A stretch of 64,000 bases of DNA, from the NCBI GenBank assembly GCA_963576735.1, contig OY755186.1, positions 17,347,970 through 17,411,969 on the forward strand. The letters run 5' to 3'. Made by a program: the position numbers and the translations under genes. Below, one piece after another: positions 21,847-32,943 of this stretch; position 1 is the first letter of the stretch; the number at the start of each line of letters is the position of its first letter. The notes below the pieces were generated by a model that saw only the letters and a program-made list of their open reading frames with translations, was not told the DNA's origin and searched no databases. Source of the DNA: Bedellia somnulentella (taxonomy: Eukaryota > Arthropoda > Insecta > Lepidoptera > Bedelliidae).

Positions 21847-22450
21847 TGTCGTGTTGGCTCAAAAGAGCACTAATTTATATTTGCCGCAGGTGTCGTTGGA
21901 TGTGCGACATGATAGTCCAGTGGGTAGAACACCCGCCCCAAAAACAGAAGGGCGTGAGTTCCAATCCTGGGACGGGCCTACACCAATTTGTCTTTTCTAA
22001 AGTCATATGTGTGGTTAATTTATCATGGTTGCTAACGGTGAGGGAAAACATCGTGAGGAAACCCACATGGCTGAGTTGTACTTAGTCATGTGACAGTGTA
22101 TTCGTACAAAACGGCGATAGGCCTGCCCCCTATCACGTGAGTACACTGTCTAAGCAAAACGTGGGTACCTTCTCTGGTAACTAGATGGCGCTTGCCATGT
22201 GAGTCCAGGAGTATTGGTACCTCTGCCAACCCCTTCGGGGATAAACGGCGTGAACTTTTATGTTATGTTATGTTATGTGTCGTTGGATATGACTTAGAGA
22301 TAGGTGTTTTTAAAAAGATTTTCGGTGATGTGGTTGAAATTCATCACCAACCGTGCTTCATTATACCATCTTTTAGAAACTTTACTTCCTAAAGTAGATG
22401 AACAATTAGTTTGTCATAATTAACTACCCCTTTTGGGAATTTCGAGCTGT
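21847..22450 (+). mobile_element. Old SINE A copy split by SINE B
   Basis: Left part 21847-21901 (GTGTTGGCTC, AGAGCACTAA) and right part 22289-22450 (GGTGATGTGGTTG, CATCACCAACCG, CTACCCCTTTTGGGAATTTC) are the two halves of one diverged SINE A. Confidence 0.65.
21902..22277 (+). mobile_element. SINE B copy, head type 1, with 11-bp TSD
   Basis: TGTCGTTGGAT at 21891-21901 and 22278-22288 flanks a full-length copy ending in TTATGTTATGTTATG. The short open frames through it are frames of the repeat. Confidence 0.92.
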
Positions 22451-22536
22451 AAAGAAAATCATTTAAGTGAAAAAGAAGCGATGTATAGTGTCAAAAATAG
22501 GATGGACTATATAAAAGACATACCTGAATTGGGATT

Positions 22537-22790
22537 ACATACATACATACATATATTCACGGCCATATTTCCCTAGAAGGGGTAACCAGAGCTAAGGAAT
22601 TATAAATTCCTCAGCCACTTTTGGAAGTTGAGTGGGGAGAAGATGGTAAGAATAAAGGTTTTTGGTGATAGGTCTCCAACCGCATCGCCCAAAAATCCAA
22701 TAAAAAGCCCCAATACCCTTAGTCGCCTCTTACGACACCCGTGGCTAGAACGGGGTAGCGACATTCTTAGCCAGCATTACACGGAATTGG
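22537..22790 (-). mobile_element. SINE A copy, GACACCCGTGG subtype
   Basis: Tail ACATACATACATATATTCAC at left, and the head end at right is degraded (CAGCATTACACGG). Confidence 0.88.
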
Positions 22791-23544
22791 GATTCTGGTG
22801 TAATAATATCATTCGTGTGAAAGTATTCGGGACAAATATTCGTAACGTTTTTGATATTAACAGATATGTTTGCGTATTAATTTAAGCATGTTCGCTGATT
22901 GTGACATTTCACTTTTTACAGCTAACATTTGAGAAGTTAAATATGTTTTAACGAGATTCATTAGCGTCAAGTAAAGTATTTTTTGATTAGAAAGCAATGT
23001 AGCAAGCAAGCAAGGACCACAAAATGAGGCAAATGATTTTATGCTAATAATATTTAAACAATTTTACTCTCACTCTCACAGCCCATATATGTCTCATGGA
23101 TAGCCCCCTCTATTTTCAACAATTTAGTACTGGAAGAGGTTTACTAGAATAGAACAAAGTAGCAATCTATCTGTCTACCCCAACACAAACTAACCAAGGA
23201 AATATTCAAACATTCAATCATTTCGGAAAACATGCAGTTACTCGAATTATTTAAGACGGCAAATTAATTTAAATTTTAAACCCCACATAATTGTGATAAT
23301 ACATCAATTAAATAATGACAAGACCCATTTTACACTTACAGTAACAACACTGACAGGGAAATGAGCTAATTAATGGTTGGGGTTCGATTCCCGAGACAGC
23401 TCTCAAGTCATTAAGTTAATTATTATGGAATATTAATCAAGACTGCTACAGGAAATTATTCTTGTGGATTATTCGTGAATACGACGCATTTTGTGATGTT
23501 TAAGTTAATTGGCATATTTAAATTACTTTAAATTATTGGATAGT
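22791..23544. other. Unassigned region
   Basis: AT-rich. A lone B-box-like GGGGTTCGATTCCCG at 23379-23393 suggests a decayed tRNA-derived element, but no A box was found. Confidence 0.4.
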
Positions 23545-23789
23545 GTGTAGTGCCGGCTAAGAATGTCGCTACCCCTTACTACCCACGGGTGTCGTAAGAG
23601 GTGACTAAGGATAAGGGGTTTTTTAGGTGGTTTATGGGCGATGCGGTTGGAAACCCATCACCAACGATACTTTATATCTACCATCTTGTCCTCTTTCAAC
23701 TTTCAAATGTGGCTGAAGAGTTTCTAGCTCTGAAGCTCTCGTTACCCCTTTATGGGATTTATGGCCGTGAGTATATGTATGTATGTATT
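23545..23789 (+). mobile_element. SINE A copy, CACGGGTGTCG subtype
   Basis: Head GTGTAGTGCCGGCTAAG, tail TATGTATGTAT. Confidence 0.88.
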
Positions 23790-24261
23790 ATATAATATTA
23801 AATATATCTTTGAGTTAGTATCCCATAAAACAAGCCTTCCTTAGTATGGGGCTAATCTTATCTCTTTATAATATGTCCGTATATAACGTCCTTACATTTA
23901 AAAACAGGTAAGTTACCACAATCAATACAGGCTTATTCTTTGCTAGTAATATAATTTTAATCTATATCATCGAAATGAAGTTTAGTAAATACTTCGAACA
24001 TGTGAAAAACTGTACTGGGGTCCAATCAGTAATAAAAAATATATGATACTGTATCTCTATCTATATGTCCAGTGATGTCACGTCAATACTACAGACCGGA
24101 TTTTCATCTTGATTTGACAGGTTACTTGTATCATATCAAACAATATTTATCCTGGATCATATCATGTTTTCAGCAGGGGCATTAAACAACAATAAATCAG
24201 AGAAGAATTCATTTATAGCAATGATTCTGTTTTTGGTAGAATCTCTCATCAGATTATTTAT
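23790..24261. other. Unassigned AT-rich sequence
   Basis: Nothing recognised. Confidence 0.4.
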
Positions 24262-24503
24262 GCTGTGTAGTGTCGGCTTAGAATAGCACTACCCCATTTC
24301 TTCCGGTGGGTGTACGTAAGAGGCGACTAACGGTATTGGGGCTTTTGAGGGATTTTTGGGCGATGCGGTTGGAGACCCATCACCAACAACCAATATTTCA
24401 CTATCTTTTCCCCACGCAAATTCCAACAGTGGCTGAGGAATCTCTAATTCCTAAGCTCTGGCTACCCCTTATAGGGATTTATAGCCGTGAGTATATGTAT
24501 GTA
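24262..24503 (+). mobile_element. SINE A copy
   Basis: Full length, short tail TATGTATGTA. Confidence 0.9.
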
Positions 24504-24615
24504 AATCAAAACCGTTAATTGCCAGTCCTACTCACAAATTGCTCTGCACAGAGTAAAAGTGTTTTAAGAAAAGTTTACGCAGCCATACGTGATAACTCTT
24601 CGAGTTTTTATATAA

Positions 24616-24796
24616 TCACGCTGTTAGTTCCCATTGGGGTAGGCAGAGACTATCGATCGCCACTTTGTTCGATTCTGGCAAACCTCTCTAGCTTTCTCCA
24701 CATACAAAAATATTTCCATACATACTCTTTTATTCTTCACACTTCGGACACCTGTGTTTTTGAGCACACTCTCTATTTGGTCCAAATATGTCCTCC
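24616..24796 (-). mobile_element. RTE-type LINE D 3' fragment
   Basis: GTTAGTTCCCATTGGGGTAG at left and the region coding the conserved DQIESVL at right. It is joined directly to the SINE B body at 24797. Confidence 0.8.
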
Positions 24797-25175
24797 GAAA
24801 GTCATAAATTTGGTTGATTATCATGGTTGTTAACGGTCAGGAAAAGCATCGTACGGAAACCAACATGGCCAAGTTTTACTTAGTCATGTAACTTGTTTAA
24901 TAGTATTTGACGGCGATAGGCCTGCCCCCATTCTTGTGAGTACACTGTTCAAGCAAAACGTGGGTACTCTGAACACCAGGGAAAAATAATTTTAGGTGAT
25001 GGTGAAGCTTAACAGATTTGCCAGGATCGTACTAAGTGGCGATCGATAGTCTCTGCCTACCCCAATGGGAAACCATGGCGTGAGTGTACGTATGTATATA
25101 TGTGATGTTCAAAATTAGTAGTTCCTCTACCATCCTTTTGAGTATATACGGCGTAAATGTTTGAGTCTTTGACAC
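24797..25175 (+). mobile_element. SINE B copy interrupted by an RTE 3' fragment
   Basis: Body from AAAGTCATAAATTTGGTTGA to ACTCTGAACACCAGG, then after the interruption TGATGTTCAAAATTAG to CGGCGTAAATGTTTGAG. The head is missing, replaced by the RTE piece at 24616-24796. Confidence 0.7.
25013..25103 (+). mobile_element. RTE-type LINE D 3' fragment nested in SINE B
   Basis: The last ~90 bp of the element: TTTGCCAGGATCGTAC, TACCCCAATGGGAAACC, GGCGTGAGTGTACG, then a degenerate TATG tail. Confidence 0.75.
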
Positions 25176-25584
25176 ACGGACGTAGTCGCGGACAGAAACC
25201 TAGTATAACAAGGATATTGGCTTGTTTAACCTACCAAAGTAGTCTGTACTAGAATGCCATTACTCAATATTCCAATATTCCGGCGCATTGTAACGAGATT
25301 GCAAAGCAGTAGTTACATTACCCGTCCACTATGAACTTTGCATGGCCTATTAATTATTTCCTGTTGTTAACCAGTAATGGAACTTAAACCGTGAAATAAA
25401 CCAGCTCTTGGTAAATTTTATGCACATTTTTGATCATTATTTAACTTCTCATTGCGCACACTGTTATAAGGACTGAGCCAGATGTCAATGTCTTATTTCA
25501 TATTAAATTCGAATACTTAAGAGAATAGTTCACCATAGCAAAACAGTTTGTGATGTTTTCATCAGTTTGTGTTGCTTTCGATGT
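25176..25584. other. Unassigned sequence
   Basis: Nothing recognised. Confidence 0.4.
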
Positions 25585-25778
25585 TTTTTACGATCACATT
25601 ATCACATGGCTAACTACACATTAGCTATGTGGATTTCCTAGCCTTGTTTTTGCCCCACCTTTAACAACCGTAATAAATTAGCCACATATTAGACACAGTA
25701 GTGTACCCTACTCAGGATTTGAATCCACGTATCTCTACCTAAAAGGTGGGTGTTCTATTCACTGAGCTGTCGCCGTTG
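25585..25778 (-). mobile_element. SINE B 5' part, old
   Basis: Head at right (on its own strand GCGACAGCTCAGTGAATAGA) and the region around TTTAACAACCGTAATAAATT. Strongly diverged. Confidence 0.65.
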
Positions 25779-26075
25779 TACTCTACTCTCAATAAGATTC
25801 GAACCTACGACCATCGACACCAGCGAACCAACCACCTGATTGTAAAATTAAAGCTATCAAATATCTGTGTCAAATGACATATCAATGGTCAGTAAGTACC
25901 AAACCATGTATAAGTGATAACAGACTATTGAATAGTTGGTGCTGTTAACACTAATTAGCAATTAGTAATATTCATTATATTTTGCGTAACTAAGCTGCTA
26001 TTATGTCGTACTTAGTAGGGTTTTATTATGCACATGGAATATTTAGTATAGTGAATTTTATCATAATAATAAACG
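25779..26075. other. Unassigned, possible tRNA-derived remnant at left
   Basis: ATTCGAACCTACGACC near 25798-25813 looks like a minus-strand B box/T arm. Nothing else recognised. Confidence 0.35.
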
Positions 26076-26228
26076 TAATAAACGTTCACGCCGTTTATCC
26101 CCGAAAGGGTTGGCAGAGGTACCAATACTTCTGAACTCACATGGCAGCGCCACCTAGTGTCCAGAGAAGGTACCCACGTTTTGCTTAGACAGTGTACTCA
26201 AGTGATAGGAAGCCTATCGCCGAATTGT
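26076..26228 (-). mobile_element. SINE B 3' part
   Basis: AACGTTCACGCCGTTTATCC at left through the GCGCCACCTAGTGTCC region; truncated after AGCCTATCGCCG. Confidence 0.85.
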
Positions 26229-26383
26229 GTATTTGAATTTGAATGAGTGAATTTTAGTAAAGCGATTTCTCACACGTTTGCCGTATAAACCAAATCTAGG
26301 CTCCCTGGCTTGTGAGCCTTACGCTGCAAGTGTTGAACCGTAACTTACAGGTGTAAAAAATATTATTTTACATACACACATAT

Positions 26384-26630
26384 TACTGTGTAGTGTCGGC
26401 TTAGAATAGCACTACCCCATTAATTCCGGTCGTTGTACGTAAGAGGCGATTAATGGTATTGGGGCTATTAAGGGATTTTTGGGCGATGTGGTTGGAGACC
26501 CATCACCAACAACCTTTATTTTACCATCTTTTCCCCAGTCAATTTTCCAAAAGTGGCGGAGGAATTCCTAATTCCTTAGCTCTGGCTACCCCTTTAGGAA
26601 TTCATAGCCGTAAGTATAAGTATGTATGTA
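26384..26630 (+). mobile_element. SINE A copy, tail-to-tail with the next copy
   Basis: Full length. Its TATGTATGTA tail runs directly into TACATATAC of the inverted copy. Confidence 0.88.
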
Positions 26631-26808
26631 TACATATACTCGCGGCTATAAATCTCAATAAAGGATAGCCAGAGCTTCAGAGCTAGAAACTTCCCAGCCA
26701 CATTTAGAAGTTGATAAAAGATGGTAGAAATAAAGTTTCCAGCCTTGGCAATCTATTTGACACCCGTGGTTAGAAAGGGGTAGTGACATTCTAAGCCGGC
26801 ACTACGCA
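26631..26808 (-). mobile_element. SINE A copy, internally deleted
   Basis: Tail at left, head GCCGGCACTACGCA at right, about 70 bp lost from the middle. Confidence 0.8.
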
Positions 26809-27140
26809 TTAAACATTAAGGCTATAATGAAGAATGTCCGGTCTCTTGGAAGTATAATTCCCCTGTTAATACGACTAAAAATTCAAGTGTTCTTTTAAGT
26901 TTTGGCAACCAAATGTCGACAATATTTTATCAACTTTTTAAGTAATGAAAATATTGTGTTGTTTATTCAGTAAAATCATAAAAATTTAAATCCTGACACT
27001 GGCAAATTGCGGTATTTCTTTTTCAATTTTATCACCATTATTATTACAGGATATTTTCGTATTTCTCGTATGTGTGTCTTCGCTAAATTTCCATCATTAC
27101 ACCTATTTAAAATATGGATGGAGACAGCCCACAATGACCC
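26809..27140. other. Unassigned AT-rich sequence
   Basis: Nothing recognised. Confidence 0.4.
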
Positions 27141-27147
27141 ATAATTA

Positions 27148-27336
27148 ATGAACGGAATCGTGGACGTAGCAATCGGTTTGTCCCAGGAATTCGTTGCGGA
27201 TAATGACGCCGGTTTTGTCGTGGCCTGCATTAGTAATACAGCCTTTGTCTTGCCTGCTGCTATTTATGTTGGCCGATATGTTCACGACTTGATTTTTAAA
27301 TGGGGATTGGCAGATAACAAATACTTAAAGTTATAG
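27148..27336 (+). CDS. Unrecognised 62-codon open frame
   Basis: The frame begins ATGAACGGAATCG and ends TAG at 27334-27336. It is visibly more GC-rich than its neighbours and encodes a fairly hydrophobic peptide (FVVACISNTAFVLPAAIY). The opposite strand is also open over the same stretch (84 codons, 26976-27230). It could be an exon remnant, part of an unidentified element, or chance. No family is recognised and no splice structure can be supported. Confidence 0.15.
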   Translation: MNGIVDVAIGLSQEFVADNDAGFVVACISNTAFVLPAAIYVGRYVHDLIFKWGLADNKYLKL

Positions 27337-27340
27337 ATAA

Positions 27341-27695
27341 ATCGTGATAGATCAGTGGGTAGAACACTGACTATAGTACAGACAACGAGGTTATAAATAC
27401 TGAGTCGGACCAATGCCATTTTGTCTTTTCTACTATATTAGTAAGGTTAATTTATCATGGTTTTTAATGGTGAGGGAAAATATAGAGAGGAAACCCAAGT
27501 TGAGTTGTACTTAAGTATGTTACAGTGTATTCGTACAAAACTGCGATAGGCTTGCCCCCCATCACTGTACATTGTCGAAGAAAAACGTGGGTATTCTGAA
27601 CACCAGGTAACAATTTCACTTAATGTTCAGAAGTATTATTACCTCTGCCAACCCCTTCGGAGATATACGGTGTGAACATTTGAGATGAGTTTAGT
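27341..27695 (+). mobile_element. SINE B copy, old variant
   Basis: Head CGTGATAGATCAGTGGGTAG, body intact, end GTGTGAACATTTGAGATGAG rather than TTATG. Confidence 0.8.
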
Positions 27696-28433
27696 TTGAT
27701 GTGAGATGCATTTTTACCTATTGGAATCATCCAATGGATTTCCTAAGTAGTCTAATCTTTTTGTTCTGTCGTTTCATAAACCGAAAACATTCGCTTAAAA
27801 AGTAAAAGTAACTTTCCGCCTAAAACAAATCCGCGATCCAATTACTCAGAGAACGTCACTCGAGAGTTTCCGAACAGTACTTGTCTCATTATAATAACAC
27901 CGTTCGCCTAACAGGTACTTGAGCAAAGTATACAAAGTTCGATTCCCGGGACGAGCAAGTTCGGATGGAACGTTTGAGAACCGCTGACATAGCGTCTCAC
28001 ACTTGTGAAGTGATGAAACTTTGATCTGCGGTTCTCAACTTTCGCCATTCTTACTTGGGCGATGTCGCTTTTGATTGTTCTGCGTTTTTGTTAAGTTCAC
28101 TTTTGAGGGATATATTTTTGTCGGGTTCGAGTTTTATGATTCTTGTTTTAAGTTTGATGGTGAAATTATTTCCTCTGTACTTATTGAGTGCCGAAATTTC
28201 TAAATCAGAACTGCTCTTTCATTTTCGAAGTTTGTAAGAAAATAAAACATTGGTAAGAAATGAAACTATGAACTGGCTTATAATTCGAATCTCACTGTGT
28301 AGTATTTGATCTGTATAGCAAAAAATTACTAATTTCCCTGAGTATTGTACGAGTTGATTCAGTATTTCAGACGAAGTAATTTGGAGGTCTGCTGGAACAC
28401 ATTAGTAATTTTATTAATTATATATTATATATA
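27696..28433. other. Unassigned region with tRNA-derived remnant
   Basis: Around 27885-27955 an A-box-like region and AAAGTTCGATTCCCGGGACG suggest a tRNA-derived SINE distinct from B and C. The rest is unassigned. Confidence 0.4.
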
Positions 28434-28682
28434 ACTGTGTAGTGTCGGCTAAGAATAGCACTACCCCATTTCTTCCGGTGGGTGTACGTAAGAGGCGACT
28501 AACGGTATTGGGGCTTTTTAAGGGATTTTGGGACGATGCGGTTGGAGACCCATCACCAACAACCATTATTCTACCATCTTTTCCCCACTCAACTTCCAAA
28601 AGTGGCTAAGAAATTTCTAATTTCTCAGCTCTGGCTACCCCTTTTAGGGATTTATAGCCGTGAGTATATGTATGTATATATG
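28434..28682 (+). mobile_element. SINE A copy, probable target of the CR1-like LINE
   Basis: Full length. Its tail contains ATGTATGTATATATG (28668-28682), which recurs at 37077-37091 after the LINE 3' end. Confidence 0.88.
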
Positions 28683-29934
28683 TATGGACTTGAGTGAATG
28701 TCATTCGGAATACGTCGTTATTATTTTTATTCTTCATAAAAAAATCGATTTAATTGGTTAAAAGTTAGCAATAGCGATAGGAAGTGTATAAGTAATGCAG
28801 CTAAAAGTGCCATCTAAGTGATTGTGAAATCAGTTTTTGATTGTGTTTGTGTAGTCAGAAGTTATTAAGGAGAAACTGATCGAAATTTCAAAAGTACCTC
28901 TCAAAACCCGGACCTACGTCAACATTTCGATCAGCTGCGTGTAGAGATGGGATTTTGCCCGGGCATTTTGGGCGGATTGGATTTATGCCCAATAAATGTC
29001 CATAAATGCCGAATAAATGTCCATTACTTGGGCAGAAATATTATTTAATTTTAATTTTTAAAATATTATTATTATAAGAGTGTGGTTGATGTTATTAGTT
29101 AAAATCATCATGAAATGACCTATTTTATTTAAAGAATGAATAATACTTATAGGGTTCATGATAGGGACCATTAGCATAAAAGTCAATGGGTGCAATCCAA
29201 TCCGTTTTATGAAGTTTTGCAGACAGAAACGCAAACATTTTTAAATGCAAGAATCTTATCATACTTTTTATGATAATTCATTAATTTGTTACAATACAAT
29301 AGGGAAAAATTGTGATACTGTTTTAAACTTTTAATTAAAACAAACATTCTGGTTGGTCATAGTCCAGATTATGATGATTTTCCACTATAAACGTATGAGG
29401 ATCTAACCCTATTTACGTTGGGCTCGTATCAAGTACAAATCGCGCGCTCCTATTGGACACTTTATATAATATAAAGTTGAGTATAATTATATAGAGTTGA
29501 GACCAAATTGACATTGACATTCCGCCGGATTCAATCTCGCTATTTTGTACCTAGATTTTAAATTGCGTAGAATTCTGACAGCTGCCATTTTTTGACATGT
29601 CAGAGGTTATAAATCTTTTTGACCAGGCTCATTTTTTTAATTTCTATTAACGTATGAACATCCACGTCAACTCATTTTATTTGTTAGAATATAATATACA
29701 AATTTTATTATGTTCTACACTGCAAATGCAAAAATCGCATTCACGGTGAACAGAAAATTTTAAAATATAACAGTTAATAATAAAAAATAATAGCAAATAC
29801 CGAAAAGAAATGAGCGCATTTTAGTATTCAAAGAAGTCGAAGTACATGGCATGACAAGACACACGCATAACGACAGCTAAGAGCGACATTGAATAAATAA
29901 TACAGAGCGAGCGATTTGCTTTACGTTTTACATC

Positions 29935-30186
29935 CATCTACTTACGGCTACAAATCCCTAAAAGGGGTAGCCTGCTCTTCTGAAGCTTAAAATTCTTTAG
30001 CCACTTGGAAGTTAAGTAGAGAAAGATTGTTATATAAATATTTTTGGTGATGGGTCTTCAACCGCATCGCCCAAAAGTCGCTTAAAAAGCCCCGATACCC
30101 TTAGTCGCCTCTTACGATATACTCATACTCCCATGGGAAGAAATGGGGTAGCGCTATTTTAAACCGGCACTTAGCCGACACAGCAA
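29935..30186 (-). mobile_element. SINE A copy nested in the hAT element
   Basis: ACTTACGGCTACAAATCCCT at left; head GCCGACACAGCA at right, with a partial duplication (CCGGCACTTAGCCGACAC). Confidence 0.8.
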
Positions 30187-30389
30187 AAAGGTTTACTAAA
30201 CCTGGACTAACAAAGAAGGTGCCAGCTAAAAAAATAAATAAGGTAATTAAAATTGAATTGATATCATGTTCGTAATATTGAAATATTATATAATACATAA
30301 ATATTTTTTACTATTGTATAATTTTACTTAACCTAGGTTATATTTGCATTTGCCTTTAAAAAGGTAAGATACACCTTAACAAAAATCTA

Positions 30390-30436
30390 GCAGCGGATAT
30401 ACGCTCCCGTCGCTCTGCCAACTGAGCTATAGTATC
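30390..30436 (-). repeat. tRNA-like C fragment (5' half)
   Basis: TATACGCTCCCGTCGCTCTG, then CCAACTGAGCTATAGTATCA: D arm and anticodon region of the C-type tRNA-like sequence only. Confidence 0.65.
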
Positions 30437-30990
30437 AAGTGATCATGATCACTGGCGCGAAAATTGGTTTTTGCCTGTTTCTTTACATCTTTACTTGTGT
30501 CAACGCCATCTACCGCCAAATTATTACAACCCGGAAATATGCGCCTTTTGCCACGAATAGTTCATGTCCTCTGTCAATATATGACATCAAAATCATTCGT
30601 GTCTGCTGTGGTTCTTTTTCCATACATTGATGCTCATTGACCTTTACTAATTAAACACGAACTGTTTTTCAGTTTAAAACCCTAATACCTAAGTATTATT
30701 TCATCCCCTTTGAGTATAAAAAGTAGCGTGAACGTGAGTATTTTCACATTTTAAAATTCTGTTAGCGGAATATACCGTTACTACATGATGTTAATAATCT
30801 TGAAAAATAAAAATAAAATGTATGTTTTTTTTCGCTTAGTTACTTTATAACATTATTCGTTATGCTAAAGTTAATATCTTATAGCTACTCTATCGCTTGA
30901 AATAATTGAATTTGTTTTTTTATTGTAAGGGTATAAATAATTATTATTATAATCGTTCAAAGTAAAAGTGGGTTAAGATTAAGAATTTAA

Positions 30991-31352
30991 CATAACATAA
31001 ACGTTCACGCCGTTTATCAGAGCCGGTTGGCAGAGCTACCAATGATGAACATCACGTGACAGCGCCACTTAGTGTCCAAAGTAGGTACCAATGTTTAGCT
31101 TAGACAGTGAACTCACGTGATAGGGGGCAGGCCTATTGCCGTTTTGTACGAATACACTGTCATATGGCTAAGTACAACTCGGCCATGTGGTTTCCTCACG
31201 ATGTTTTCCCTCACCGTTGACAACCATGATAAATTAACCACACATATGACATTAGAAAAGACCAATTGGTGTAGCCCCGACCCGGGATTTGAACTCACGA
31301 CTGTCTGTTTACGGGCGGGCGTTCTACCCATTGGACTATAATGTCGTCTAAG
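30991..31352 (-). mobile_element. SINE B copy with 11-bp TSD, nested in the hAT element
   Basis: TAAGAATTTAA at 30980-30990 and 31353-31363 flanks the copy. Head type 1 (on its own strand GACATTATAGTCCAATGGGT). The CCCC-TTC-GGGG hairpin is damaged here. Confidence 0.9.
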
Positions 31353-31902
31353 TAAGAATTTAAAGTACTTATATGCCTATATTTGGCATAATGTAACTTT
31401 TTTTTTCTTCTTATTCCTTTATTCTGATGACGCTGATGTATATGTATAAGTTAAACACAATTAAAATAATGATCCACTTGTAGTTTAATTTTAAAGTAGA
31501 GTTTTGTTTTTCCGCCCAGCGATTGGGCATTTATCGGGCGTAAATTCATTTTTGCCCATTTTAACCCAATACGTCCAATCTGCCCAATAAGTTTTTATGC
31601 CCTCGACCCATCTCTAGCTGCGTGCAATCACGCAACCGCGTACCGCGGTGACTCACCCACTGTCTCGTAACATCACACTATCGCCTACAGCCGCCGCCGC
31701 CGCCGCCCCGCCCCGCTCGCCATCAAGCGTTTACAATCGATTTGGGGACGCGTAGAGAGACGGCAAAAGAAAAACAAAATAAACTGCACTAATTGTCTCT
31801 TTCTACATTACCGAACCTACCGCTTAATTCACAAGTGTTTTTAAGCGACCGCCGAACTACAACAACTATATGTGTGGCCCAAAATAAAGGCGATAGCGGA
31901 AA

Positions 31903-32943
31903 ATGACTACAAATTGCAGCGCTTGCCAAAGTAAGATACTTAACCTAGAATACTTAGAATGTACAAAATGTAGCTCGCTATTTGATCTGGTTTGTTTAAA
32001 TGTTTCTAAGGACATTTTCTTAAACTATAGCGAGGAGTTTAAATCATCGTGGCTATGCCCACAGTGCACATCTATGATACCTAAAAAGGATAACTCAAAT
32101 ACTCCCATTAGATCTCAAGTTGTACTGAACAATACTTTTACCAAAGATATGAATAATATAAACACCAAGAGAGGCAATCGTGGTAAAGACCTATCAAAGA
32201 CTGGTGACGATCTGAACTTTTCGACACTTTTACAAGAAATTAAAAGTCTCCGTAGTGAAATAGGTGAGATTAACACAAAACTTGAAAATGTTGTGACGTC
32301 ACTAAATAGAGTTGATGATTTAGAGAAGCTTATATACTTGAGAGATAAAGAAATATCTGATCTCAAAATAACCGTTACAAATCTGCAAGAAAGTATTGAT
32401 GCACAAGAGCAACATAACATCAGAAACGAATTAGAAATAATAGGTGTACCGGAAGAACGCAACGAGAATATCTATCACACTGCTATTCTCACTTCCAAAC
32501 TTTACGGAGTGAAAATTACCGAAAACGACCTTCAGGAAGCACTTAGAGTGGGTCCAAGATACAAGAAGAACAGCAACGAAATGAAAACGACGCGTCCACT
32601 AATTCTCAAATTTAGCTGTCGTGCAAAACGCAATGAATTTATAAAAGCAGCAAAATCCAGACCTAATATAAACTCAAGCTCAATAGTTACTGGTACTAAT
32701 AATAAATTGTTTGTTAATGAGAGATTGACACAAAAAAGAAGATGGCTTTTTAGAGAATCCCGTTCTAGAGCCCGAGCTCATAATTTTCGATTTTGCTGGA
32801 TTAAAGATGGAACCATATATACCAGGAAAGCAGAAAACCAGCCAGTACAAATTATTAAAAGTAAATGGGATCTGGATGAAAAAGTTGGACCAATACCAGC
32901 AGCAAACGATACGATGGAAAATCAACAAAAAAATACGATATAG
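31903..32943 (+). CDS. CR1-like LINE ORF1 protein, 346 aa
   Basis: RNA-binding, nucleic-acid-chaperone type ORF1 of a non-LTR retrotransposon. Residues 5-55 form a PHD-like zinc finger: C5-x2-C8, C20-x2-C23, C31 and C52-x2-C55, with Asp at position 28 where classical PHD fingers have His. PHD-type ORF1 proteins are known from CR1-like elements. A heptad-rich stretch at about 106-165 (LLQEIKSLRSEIGEINTKLE) predicts a coiled coil, probably for trimerisation. An L1-ORF1p-like RNA-binding region follows (RNELEIIGVPEE..., LQEALRVGPRY) and then a basic C-terminal domain (QKRRWLFRESRSRARAHNFR). The start ATG is the first in frame and directly precedes the zinc finger. No disabling change is visible. 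ORF2 lies 414 nt downstream in the same frame. Confidence 0.93.
   Translation: MTTNCSACQSKILNLEYLECTKCSSLFDLVCLNVSKDIFLNYSEEFKSSWLCPQCTSMIPKKDNSNTPIRSQVVLNNTFTKDMNNINTKRGNRGKDLSKTGDDLNFSTLLQEIKSLRSEIGEINTKLENVVTSLNRVDDLEKLIYLRDKEISDLKITVTNLQESIDAQEQHNIRNELEIIGVPEERNENIYHTAILTSKLYGVKITENDLQEALRVGPRYKKNSNEMKTTRPLILKFSCRAKRNEFIKAAKSRPNINSSSIVTGTNNKLFVNERLTQKRRWLFRESRSRARAHNFRFCWIKDGTIYTRKAENQPVQIIKSKWDLDEKVGPIPAANDTMENQQKNTI

Larger units (their letters stand above)
28934..31624. mobile_element. Non-autonomous hAT-type DNA transposon, 2675 bp, with 8-bp TSD
   Basis: GCTGCGTG occurs at 28934-28941 and 31617-31624. The element 28942-31616 begins TAGAGATGGGATTTTGCCCG and ends CCCATCTCTA. An 8-bp TSD with a TAGAGATGGG terminus is a hAT hallmark. 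The inverted similarity extends inward through GGATTGGAT/ATCCAATC-type blocks, with many GGGCA/TGCCC and TTGGGC/GCCCAA motifs near both ends that may bind transposase. No transposase frame is present. It has itself received SINE A (29935-30186), a tRNA-like C fragment (30390-30436) and SINE B (30991-31352). Confidence 0.85.

Noticed and set aside
21846..22085. Frames of 60-80 codons through SINE B copies (also 16769, 31113, 39074)
   Set aside because: They occur in several SINE B copies in the same register and represent repeat sequence.
32115..32462. 115-codon minus-strand frame
   Set aside because: Antisense shadow of LINE ORF1, without its own motifs.
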